In this document: positions 23,486 through 34,600 of the stretch, piece after piece | How the letters are laid out: every line of letters begins with the position of its first letter | Numbering within the stretch: position 1 is the first letter of the stretch | Source: Anarhynchus alexandrinus | Lineage: Eukaryota; Chordata; Aves; Charadriiformes; Charadriidae | Direction of reading: 5' to 3' | Assembly (NCBI GenBank): GCA_008711295.1 | Contig: VUYV01000069.1 | Location: forward strand, 1,910,372 to 1,974,371 | Length of the DNA stretch: 64,000 nucleotides | Notes under the pieces: model-generated | Told to the model about the DNA's origin: nothing | What the model saw: the letters and a program-made list of their open reading frames with translations, nothing else | Database searches by the model: none | Position numbers and translations under genes: made by a program

Positions 23486-26400
23486 GTTACAAAGACAGAG
23501 ACAGCATAGTAGAAAGTTAATGAGCTAGCAAGTGCATCTTGTATTGGCATCTCAAACAAAAGCATTAGTCTGAATCAAACTTTTCTCCTAAGGTTTTAAG
23601 CAAATAAATTTTAAATGCAGTTTTCTGTGAGAGCATTAATTCTTCCAGAATGAACTATCTTTTTTCCACAGGTGTCAACAAGGGCTGGGATCTGGCCAAT
23701 GAAATATTAACATTCCTTATAAAAAGACGGTTTTACAAGTAATTAAAACTAATAAATTCATATTATTTCTCAAATATATTTCAGTGGGATTATATTAGAT
23801 ATAATATGTGGAACAGAACAGAAGAATACAATGTGTGTATAGATACATTAGTTAGCCAGGGACTTGCCTGAACTTGAAAACCTGTTGACTTCAATGATAT
23901 TCAATATCATGTTTGCCAGTGGTGAAAATTGACAGCACATACCCAGTCTAAAAATGCAGGAAACAGCTCACTCAAAAAACTTGGTGTGAAGAATCAGAAA
24001 CAACAGCTATCAAATGTTGACTCAGACGTTAGTGTTTCACAGGCTTCTGAGCTTTTCTTTCCCACCAGGCACCCTGCAGATCTGATTCAAGACCATCTCT
24101 TCATTTCTAATTTGTAATCTTTACTCTCTATATTTTTAATTGGAATAAAACTCTGCAATCTTTTGCAGAAGAATAAACTTCAAGTATTTGTATACGATTA
24201 CATTTATTTGTTAGAATTTTGAGTCTACTCTATTAATTATGTGATTAAAAAAATTAGATGAGTTTCAGTGGATAAAAAGACACTGTTAAATGACCCCCAT
24301 CATTTTCTTGGCTAAATAATAGACATACAAATTAGGGGGTTTGTAACATTTCGTATATTCAGACTCTCAAAACTCATTCTAAATAGAATTTTACTAAATA
24401 CCTAGTTTTATATATTCCAAAACAAATCCTTGGGGAAAATTTAATTGCTTAAAGTCATTAAAGATTTGGAAATTGGATTCAAATTAAGTAATAAACCAGA
24501 ACAAACTAAACAGAGGGCAAACTTTTATTAAGAAATATGTGTCTATAGTTTTCAGAAAATTCATATTTAAGATGCACTCTGCCAGGTAATATCCCAATAC
24601 CATCCTGAGCAAAGGAACTTTTTACATATAACTCTTGTTACGTTAGAGTTATGAGCTATGGGACTGTCAACATGTTTACATAATTGATCACGTGAGCTGT
24701 GCCTGGGTTCCCAGTGACTATCTGCTAAGTCTTTTCCTTCAACACTGTGATGTGGAGAAAGTTAAAAATTACAGCAGACAACACAGTTGCTTTAGGGTGA
24801 AAGATTTGAGAAGTAACAGGATAAATATTTCTTGAAGTTAGAGATGAGCATATAAAAGATAGTTTTTTCTTACGTTAACATTGTACTGTATAATTTTCAT
24901 TTCACTGATCACTTATATAGAAAAAATGAAATAATATGTCAATATAATTAGGATGTTTAGATTTACGTTTGGAAAATGGCTCATACTTTTCAAAATATAT
25001 TTTAAAAGATTTCATTATAATCACAAAAGCTACAATTCAAACCGCTTATCAGAGTTATTTCACATGAGCAGACTGGGATAACCTTATTTGTTTAACTGGT
25101 TTGCGCTGGTTGTTTCTTCAGCTGGAATAATGAGATCAGGGCAGCGGGAAATGTTATCATCTACCTGATCTCACAACTCTTTCAGTTGTTATTGCATTGA
25201 AATCTGGACTGTCTTGCCACCAAGGCTGCAATATCCATATTTAAAATCATACCTAATGCAGATTGTTAGGTTGTTTTTGCAAATGTAAATGTGTATTCAA
25301 CAAAGGTGGGACTGAGATAACAATGTGATTTGTCCTGTCATTCACAAAGTGCCATAGCAACGTTTAAATCAAGATTTAGCACTGATTTTAGGCTTTCTGT
25401 GTCCTGTGAACCCCTGTGAGAACACAAATTTGGTAGTGAAGACAGTAGTAAACACATAATTTCCAAAATCATTGTTAAATACAAAAAAAAAAAAAAAATA
25501 GTTGGAGGAAGCACATGCCAAAAGCATAAAATTTTAACACTTTGCCTGTAGTTTACATGCTAGATACAGCTAATTATTGCCAGAGGTTATAGACTGGTAA
25601 AATTACAGAAGAGATATGGTAAGAGAAGACAAAATGAGAAGCTGTATGTGGGTAATGAAAAGACAGTGGTAAGCCAATGCAAAGGATAAGGCAGTGAAAC
25701 AACTCCCCTCCTACACACAGCCTTCAACTACTCTGGGAGGTAAGTCATTCTTCTTGATGTGTTATTACTTTTGCCAACAAGTAAAATTAACTTTCTGTGT
25801 GTATCTACCCTCCAAGTGTGTCATATGTTGCCCTGGGCAAGGGGGTACTGCTTGGTGAGGACAGGGGCACGGGGCCCCAGGGGCAGTTACTCACCCCCTA
25901 TGGGCCATGAGCAAGCTTCAAGCAGAAGCAGTGAGGATTTTTATTTATTTCTGGGTTGTTTTTTTTTTGCAAGCAGCCAGGAAGTTTAGAAGGTTTTTAC
26001 ATTTTCAAGATACTTCCATTGGACAAGGTGCGCTATTCACCAGCCCGTGCTTCTGATACTGCACTTATCCTGCCCCTAAACATTTCAACATAACAGGGCA
26101 AGGCAGTCATCATGTTCAGTAAATAAGTAGCAAGTATTTAGATGACTTACCTAAATATTACTGCATTCATAGTACCATTAACTTCTGATAATGTTAAACA
26201 TGAGCTAAATACATGAAATTTCTATTGTTTATCTCCCTGGGGGATATAGACATAGGAATTTCTAAATGAAATTCAGAAAAAAAAACATGAATTCTTACCT
26301 GGTTTATATTTTGTGGCTACAAAATGATGTTTTCTTGAATATGCATAACAGAATTACTAAGAATTCTGTAATGCTGGAATCTTTAAAACTAGATACTGAA

Positions 26401-27055
26401 ATCAGGTCAGAAGACATGTCTGTGACTTTTCATAAATATCTGTATTTTCTTTATGTCAGGAAAAGAAAGCTTCTCTTTTCTATCATTGCAGCCTTTTCTC
26501 TCGAAATAGAATACTAACTATCTGCATTAATTAAAGGAATTATTCTATTCCTGTTCAAGCATTGGCTGCTCTTGTAATATGCTAAACCTTCGATGAGGAC
26601 CATCAGTTTTGATTGCCACGTAACAGTGTAGATTTTCCCTTGGTAACTAATTAGTTTTATTCATATAGACACCTTTCATCCATGCAGCTAGAAATGAGTA
26701 AATCGTGTATTTGAACCCATTCATAGGCTTAAGGGCAGATTATTGTAAATAAATACTGCTCATCAGTTCAGTTTCTTCAATTTCCTTAATTGGCTGATGT
26801 TTAAAGAGCTGGAGCAGCACCAGTGCCGAATGTGTGCTTTCTTAATTAATTATCTATAATTTTAAACTTTGCAGTATGTAATTAAAGAGTTTGAATCTAT
26901 ATGCTAATTTAAATTACATATATTTTTATATTTCTATTCTGAAAGGTTGTGTTTATGTTTCAGATATCAACTAGGCAGCACATGATAAGTTTTAGAAAAT
27001 GTTGTATAAAAAATCAGAAATTCCAAAACACTGACATGTTTCATATAGTATTTAC
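23486..27055. other. AT-rich sequence, possible micro-exon and homeodomain-site cluster, no firm gene
   Basis: Poly-A at 25483-25498. There is a possible 19-nt micro-exon at 25721-25739 and a cluster of TAATTA-type sites at about 26640-26910 (both listed under findings). A GC-rich patch at about 25845-25910 has no recognised content. Confidence 0.4.
25483..25498. repeat. Poly-A run (16 bases)
   Basis: Simple homopolymer. Confidence 0.8.
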
Positions 27056-27160
27056 TTCAGGAAGATGCCCCCCAACAACCATGGCAAGCCTTCCACCACG
27101 TAGCACTGTCAGGGAACGAAGGACTCTGATCTGTTCCTCAGGTACCGGCAATTCACCAAT
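27056..27160 (-). CDS. Candidate internal coding exon, 35 codons, product unknown
   Basis: Read on the minus strand, a strong acceptor (CCTGTTTGTCCCACAG) ends at 27161. A donor GTAAAT starts at 27055, after CTTCCTGAA. Between them lie 105 bases, exactly 35 codons. Only one of the three frames is open, starting IGELPVPEEQIRVLRSL and ending GGHLPE; the other two hit stops. The patch is clearly more GC-rich than the AT-rich DNA on both sides. The same frame stays open upstream of the acceptor to 27289, so an unspliced remnant of a retroelement or pseudogene is an alternative. I do not recognise the protein, and no partner exon was found in this window. Confidence 0.35.
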
Positions 27161-27296
27161 CTGTGGGACAAACAGGTGTTGTGTTTCACCAGCACCCACT
27201 GGAAACATATTAAATTGGTCCCCTGGCCAAGGCTCTCTTCTCTCTCTGCCTTGTATGAGTGCATGATGTGATAATGTATCTTTCTCCAATGTATTT

Positions 27297-27358
27297 AATG
27301 TTTATAAATAATAATATATTTATTTTATAAATTTATATTTATATATTTTTAAGAAATA
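27297..27358. repeat. AT-rich low-complexity tract
   Basis: Nearly pure A and T with TTTATA-like units. It is next to the GC-rich islet that holds the candidate exon. Confidence 0.8.
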
Positions 27359-27540
27359 TTGCCATGGTTTCCAAGCCATTACAACTTTTACTTCAAGGCA
27401 GTTGCTGGTACTGCTGATGTGGGAAACTGCAGAGACACTCACTGTTCATTGGGATGGGCAGTGGGGGTAGCAGTGGGCAGAGGCTATTTTTTATTAAAAA
27501 CATTTGCATTCCTCCTCTCTGCAGATATGTCCAAGCTAGA

Positions 27541-27584
27541 ACTGTGGTTTGGGTTTTTGGGTGCGGGTTGTTGGTTTTGGTTTG
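27541..27584 (+). repeat. G/T-rich tract next to an assembly N
   Basis: The plus strand has three GGG tracts and several GG tracts within about 40 bases, followed at once by an undetermined base at 27585. It could form a G-quadruplex, and such tracts are common places for read dropout. Confidence 0.6.
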
Positions 27585-27585
27585 N

Positions 27586-30500
27586 CCCAAGGAAGAGAAA
27601 AATAACCCCAAAGAAAGACGGGTAAGATTCTTCCAGCAGGTCAGCAAAACCTGCAAAAAACACAGATCAGCGAGTAGAAACGACTTTGTCTTGGTAAACC
27701 TGAGGAAGGACTTTTTGAAAGGAAGTTGTGAAGGAAAAGTAAGGACAATGTCACCGAATCTCTGAGGAAATACTCATGGGAAAATATTCCATATTGATTT
27801 GTAAAAGTGCAGAGATTAAGAAGATTCTCAGAAAAAAAAAACCACAAAACTTTTATTAAATAACATTTCAGAGGAACAAGACATTGCAAGGACAAAAAAA
27901 AAAGGTGGTATGAAGACAGGATCAAATGCTCAGATCACCTAGATCAAGACCCAAGAGCCCTGTGAAAGCCATGAACAAAGTTTCTGCTAAAATGCAAAAT
28001 CCTTCCTCTGGAGCAGATACTGGCTTTTCTGCAAACTAGACAAAGAATCTAACAAAGGAAAACTGGAGTATGAGGAGGAAGCATGGAAAATAGCTGTGTT
28101 TAGCAACTAATTCCAGCAGACAGTGCAACAGCGAGGTGTCTACATCCCAGAAGAGCAATGGCTACCAACTTCCTTATGTTATACATATATAGGTAAATGA
28201 AGTGTGTTTAGGACCATTCATTCTCTGGCATTGATACCAATGGCCTACATTCACGCTATAAAATATTATTCTCCAAAGTAGGGTCACTGCATTCAAACTG
28301 TCTATAAGAATAGTCACAGGCCCATGTAAACTCCTGAACTCTTGGTGTTGTTTGAATAAGTAGTAATTTTTCTGAAACAAAAATATGCCTGAGACTCTTC
28401 CTAGGCACTTTTAATTTACTAGGATTGATGTGATCTTAGACATTAACTTTTCTGCCTTTGGACAATTTGGACATCTCCTTGTTCAGTGCACTTTGGAAAT
28501 CTCCTTCTTCGATAGTCAATTCTTCTTCCCTTATTTGTTGTATAGGGAGCCTGGGTATTCAGATTGAAGATGTTAATTGACTAAAAAAGTAGTGTAGCAC
28601 CTGAAACCATTTGTCACTGTAGCTTTTTGTACTTTAGAAAGGATTAAGTAACATCTGTGATTGTGTGAGAGAGAGAGAGAAGAGAAACAAATATGCAGGA
28701 GAAACTAGATTCACTGTTCCTAAATTATAGCCCAAAAAACTTATGCTGACTGCTAGATGCCTAAATTGCTCTTTGGATTTATCCCAAAATGATTGAGGGT
28801 AAAAAGTTCCATTACCTTTCAATCAAGGTAATGTATTTACTTGTGTTAGTATTTTTAGAAAATCCCATCACAAGTTTTCAGTGTTTTTTAAAAACTTTTA
28901 TATGCTTATATCTGAGAAGGATCTGTTTCATGTACAGCTTATTAATAGAGAAAAGGTAGGGGAAATAATTTTCTTTTTTTTTATCCAGTTAGTAAAAGAG
29001 CAAATATTTTCAAACTTAGGATCATATCCTTGCAGTGATTTTCACTAGTGGTTAGTGATTTGGCAAGTCATGCATTTCATTTCAGATGCCTTAAAAGGAG
29101 AAAAACCTGATTTCAAAAATAATTAAAAAGCCAACCCCCCAATAACAGACCCTTCCGTGCTTGGCACCCAGTTATTGAGGACTCAATGTCAAATTTTGAG
29201 TTGTGGCACAAGGCAATCCAAATAAATTTAGCCAACTGCAGAGAGAGAAGAGAAACTTATTTTTGTTGAACTTGCCAGGTACTACTGTCTTTAGCATGGA
29301 TTAAAAATGACTTCACTTACTTATATAATTAATTTTTGATTTAGTTGCTAAGATCTAGAAAAAAACTTTGATTTTTTTCTGTGAACATCTAAAAAATGAG
29401 AAAAGTACATATTGTTCCATTTGCTCACATAAAACTCCCATTAATTTCAAGAGAAGGCAACATGAATGGGATGTCTTAATGAAAAGCAAACAGTAAGCTA
29501 CAAAAGAGTTAACACAAAGCACAAGTTGCCTGAACTGGGAACTTTTTAACTCAGCTGTAGAGTGATGTTATTCAGATGTTTTCCTTGTGTAAAATGGGAT
29601 GTAATCAACAGAATTCTGTATGATCCTGCTGATACATGTCAGTTAAAGCAAAATCTTCTTTTCAACATTTCTGTGAAAAAAATAGAATTTGGTTTGGTGG
29701 AAATTATTTTTTAAAATCTCAGAGTCATTGCTGTGAACAATCTATCAAGAAAGAAATCAGCACCTGGGAAAACCTGCATCTACATAATTTTGTGGGATCA
29801 AAGGGAAGTTCAAGATTAATCTGTCTAATAAAATTCAAGCAGAACTTGGAGACAATTTGGCCTTGATTTTGACTTATCTAAGTTTTTTGATAGCAATTTG
29901 CTCTGCAAAGAACTAAAACATACAAAAAAATCAAGGCTTAGATTCATGGAACTTAACTGAGGCAACCAAAGGCTCTTTTAGAGCCACTGAAAAGAGACTA
30001 ACACCTTCAGAGAGTGACTGACTCAACCCACATAAGTCCTGTGGCATGCTGTGAAGGGACCTCTTTAAAAATCTATTAAGCAGGGCCCTGAGTATGAGTA
30101 CAGACTCAGTTAAATGGCTGACATTTGGTAAGTGAATCTGGGCATAGAATTTCTATGGAGGATTTGGTATTCCTTCTTCATGAAGTACCCCTAAAGAGTC
30201 CCTTTAGATTCTGAATCCTACTGTAAGCACTGAGGTCTTACCTGTTTGTAGGGCAGAACCATCTCCAAAGGACAATTATTGTTACTTTTCAGGAGAGGAA
30301 ACACACATTTTTATTTTCAGAGAGTGTTAGTCTGCTGTTTACTCAACACTTTATGTCAGCTAACACCTGATATGCATCATTAAAAGAAAAGCAAAGAAAA
30401 AAATGAGAGATAAGAAATTATTTTTTCCCAACTGTTCTCCAAACTTCAGGCTCAGACGATATCTTTTTATTATTATTATAACAGTAATGCACATGGTTTT

Positions 30501-31012
30501 CATGAAGACGTACTGGAAAGATCATGGTATAGCTTTTCCATTTACCCTCTATCACTCTAGACCTCTTGCAGGGGGAAAAAACATCCTGATAACTGCTGAA
30601 ATAAAATCCAAGGCATTTTGTTTAAAGCCTAAAAGTGGAGGTGTCCATCTTAGTCATAATTTTTGTCAGTACTTGTGAGCTTCTCTATTTCAAGCTTCAC
30701 CTTGCTTCTATTTTTAGGCATAATTGTTCTTTCCCTTTGGAGACTTAACAACCTTCTTTTCACTGAAAATAAAGCCTCAAGAATCGGCTGACCTCACTTG
30801 TAGGCATTAGGTAATGCTGTTATAGATTCTGCCAGGCATTTACAGAAATTTATTTCCCATTGTGGATATTCTTTAAAAAGGTTTATATCTTATCTTGGTC
30901 ACAAGTGAAAAGATTCTGTAGTTGAGAGTTCCGTGGCAAAAGATATTTCATCTTTCCTCTAGGACTTTGTTCCTCACATTTTTATGTATTTCCCTGAATA
31001 TTATTTCTGTGT
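27586..31012. other. AT-rich sequence, no gene seen
   Basis: It contains a short GA repeat at about 28668-28682 and scattered A runs. No exon or named repeat could be supported. Confidence 0.45.
28668..28682. repeat. Short GA microsatellite
   Basis: Alternating G and A for about 15 bases. Confidence 0.7.
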
Positions 31013-31083
31013 GCAATATCCACTGCTCTCCCCTTATCTACCAAATCAGTCATTTCTTTGTAGAAGGTTAGCCAGTTGGCGTC
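31013..31083 (-). mobile_element. Ancient CR1 reverse transcriptase fragment
   Basis: The minus strand reads NWLTFYKEMTDLVDKGRAVD in one open frame. This corresponds to the CR1 RT segment just before motif A, typically like ISFYDKVTHLVDEGKAVDVV. Only about 70 bases are recognisable. It is unrelated in strand and age to the plus-strand CR1 that follows at 31485. Confidence 0.7.
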
Positions 31084-31484
31084 AGCTCTTCAGGCTGAGG
31101 AAAGCCTTGAGCCTGAATGCTGCTATTTTGTAGGTGAAGATACTACCCATTCAGCTCTCATGTAGAAGATGGTCAGTCTCAGCACCTTTCTCTCAAGATG
31201 CGTTTTAAAATGAAACACAACCCTGGGACCCAGGCGACAGATTCCAGTCAACGGCCCTTCCTGGAACTGCTGTAGCCCCACAGAAGGTTGCAGGTGTGGT
31301 TTCAATTTTGTCTCCATGGGCTTAAGCACAATAATTAAATATTGCTCTTATCAGCCTGCTCCTGTGTTGAGTCTGGCACTCCAGAGCATGAGTCTTCCTG
31401 TGCCCCTTTCCAGGAGTCTGGCTGGCGTAGATGACTGAGACTATTTCAGAGCCCAAGCATCCTAAACATTAGGTCTTCATGTAT
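31084..31484. other. Moderately GC-rich sequence, unassigned
   Basis: GC content rises between about 31180 and 31440. It may be an old repeat, but no family was recognised and no exon is supported. Confidence 0.35.
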
Positions 31485-31645
31485 GAAGATCAAGTGCGGG
31501 ACCACCTGAGGAACCTGAAGGTGCACAAGTCCATGGGACCTGATGAGATACATCCGCGGGTCCTGAGGGAACTGGCAGATGAAGTCGCTAAGCCACTAGC
31601 CATCATATTTGAGAAGTCGTGGCNTATGATTCTATGATTCTATGT
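31485..31645 (+). mobile_element. CR1 LINE with an assembly break joining RT start to 3' tail
   Basis: From about 31491 the plus strand reads [20 protein letters not shown] and on to [10 protein letters not shown]. This is the start of the CR1 RT domain, about 46 codons without a stop. At position 31624 there is a single N, and the next bases are ATGATTCTATGATTCTATG, the octamer tail of the CR1 3' end. In an intact element these points lie well over a kilobase apart, so the rest of ORF2 and most of the 3' UTR is either deleted or lost in a collapsed gap. The uninterrupted frame suggests a relatively young copy. Confidence 0.88.
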
Positions 31646-34600
31646 TGACCATAGTCACTAACTTTGTACACGTATGTACACAATCTGCCACCTGAATCTT
31701 TGTAATCTTTGACAGTGACGCTCATGAAGTGTAAAACATAATGCTAATAAATGTTAACATTGATATCAGTCTTAATAGGTACTTCTCACAGTGTTTTATG
31801 AGGGTAATGTTTTTTTTCTCCTCTTTAGAGTAAGAGAACTGAAAGAAAAACATTTCCATTTACCAGATTTTTCAGACAGCTACTGTGGGTCAAGAATCCC
31901 ACAGACAGAAGCAGCCAACAAAGAAATAAGTGCTCCCAACTTAACATAGTGGATAGCAAAAGTAATCAGAAGTTAAGGCTAAAAATTTCAGACTTTATTT
32001 AGCTGTTTGCTGTTTACAAACTGAGTCTTTTCAGATGTTGCTGTTGAAGTGAGCATTAAACATTTGTATAAATAATAAGAACATTCAGTTACATTAGAAA
32101 GAATGTAAGATAAGTAAGGGATTTAAACTTTCATGCCTCAGGGCATAACACTAACATTAATTGCCTGGGGTTGGAAAGTAATTTCCCTTATGGCAGGTTA
32201 TTCCAAACTCTTCATTATAGGAAGTATAATTTACTGACCCCTGTCAGGAGCAGGTTACTGGACAAATGGACTACTTATCTGAACCCTGAAGATATTTCAT
32301 GTCAGATTCCGAACTATCCATTCATAATGAGGGAAGAATTCAGGAGAATAAAGTAAATGCATTTCTTTAATTACAGGCTAATCAAAAGCAGGCTAAAAAG
32401 TTAAGCACTACAGCCTGATCTTAGTTCCTGATGCATCACAGTCCTGCAGAAAACTCAGGATCATTTGTATGATTAACCCTTGTAATCAAATGGATAAAAC
32501 CATAGGGAGTGCTAAAAAAATACCGATATATGTTTCATTTATTAATTGAAAAGTGTATAAGAAAAAATATGAGGGTGGTACATTTTAGTTCCCAAAGGAT
32601 GTAAAATTTAATTTTGACATTTAATAGAAGGATATGAGAAAAGGTTAGATGTTAAATAAAATGCTGAGACATTTGTGAGTGGGATGAGGAAGATAGTACG
32701 TGATGTGGTGGGTTAATATAGTTCCAACAAGTTAAATTCACAAATTAAATGTTTTTTTAAATTAAAGTTTTTGTCCCTGTATGATCAGGATAACCTGATA
32801 TTCAGAAATAGCTGCTGCATATTTTAAATATTCTACACCTTCAGGTTTTTAGTTACTAAATCATCCAAAGGTGAGCTACTCATCCGATAACACTCTTAAT
32901 AAATTCCAATCAAGAAGATATTTGGATGGTGACACAATTTGAGTATTGGCAATATTTTCTGTGTAATGTTCTGCTTAAAAGTCTCTTGAGGTGCAGCTAC
33001 ATAAACCAGCTTCTGGCTTATCTTTTATTTCACAAATGAAAAAACAAACAAACAAACCCACATCATAACAGATAATGCTAGAACTTCCGCAATAGGCTAC
33101 ACAATATTTTTTAAAATTTAAAAATACCGGAAAGTTTGTAGTTGTGGCACCAGATTTAATAATATGCTCATTTACTTCACACAAAGGAATTACTGAAAAG
33201 GAGTACAGATGCAGGGATGAGGACTTCATCTCTGCTATCTCTGGGGTTCCCAGTCTATCCCCTAAGCCACCACCATGTGGTTTTCTTGCAGCCTTTGTCC
33301 TCTAGTTTTCTTCAAGATCTTTAATTTATGTTGGCGAAAAAGCATAGCTTCAATAGGGTGGTTAGAAAGTGCTGCTACATGTTATCTACACAAATCCAGC
33401 CTCTTTGGGTGAAATTAGATATTTATGGAAGAAGGACATTTTCTACAGTATTTGCCATTAGTATGTCCTCATTACATTATTTACGAGCCTATACTGCCAC
33501 AGAAAGCCGTAGCTCTAAAAAGACTCATCTTTCCTTCTCACCATACAATGGTGGAGGGATAAGCTGTCTACTAGGAATTCCGGTTTTCACTGATCTTTTT
33601 CTTTCATTTAGATTTGTGTTTTATATCACAAATGGTTCATTTGTGCATTAATTGTGCAAGACAATGAATGACAGTGAACGACAGACAGACTTGCCACTGA
33701 AAAGGGAGACTTCTTGAAGGAGAAATCCTGGGGTTTTTTGAAACTTATCATGATTATTTTATATGACCTTGAAAAAGATGCTTAATAGCCCATGATAAGA
33801 AGAATAGACCATTTTGGTGTGGGGAGGAAGAAAGTAGTAATTTTCTTGATCATAATAGTAATGATAGTAAAATAGTCCAAAGAAAGAGGATTATTTCATA
33901 TTATAGCAAAAATACCAAAGGATCACCAAAGTTGCCCAAAAGCATGAAGGTTCATCAGCTGCTAGACTCCTGAGCAATATGCCTACAGAATGATGCCTCT
34001 GACAGCTATTTTACTTGTAATATGCTAGAAGCTTTCAGACCTCTTTCTGATTTTAGTGTCATAAACAAATCTAAAGGAATGAAAAAAAAATTATGAAAAT
34101 CAAAATTCTGCATAGCAAGAGCTGATATATGTCATCACTTGAATTTATGGTGTTACTTTGACTTTGTATGTGATCTTTGACATCCAGTAAGTGTTATTTC
34201 ATTACTGTTAATACTTAAGGAGCCGGGTAGAGTAAAATGTTTACTAAAGAACAATCTATTGCCTTGGTTTTACCTTCTTTTCTTTGGATAGTTCTGCACT
34301 AAATTATCCATTTTGTAATGGCTTCAGACCTGAACAGCTAGTGCTTTGTGCATGCCATGACAGATTGCTAGTCTCACGTGGCATCATCTAGGTACGTTAT
34401 CCTAAAGGATGAATAGATGGAAGAAATGAAACTCAACACATCTCCTGCTACGGTGTTTCCTTGTCACAGGGAACACTGAACACCTAAGTGAGGATCCTCA
34501 TATGCATCAGACGACCATTCATTCTTTGCACCAGCTTTCCACTTTCTCAACTGGCATTTTGGTTTTCTGTAAGAGGCTGTGATGCTCAGACATTGCTGAG

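Noticed and set aside
33328..33651. 107-codon plus-strand frame
   Set aside because: It has no domain, no compositional contrast with its flanks and no splice or promoter context.
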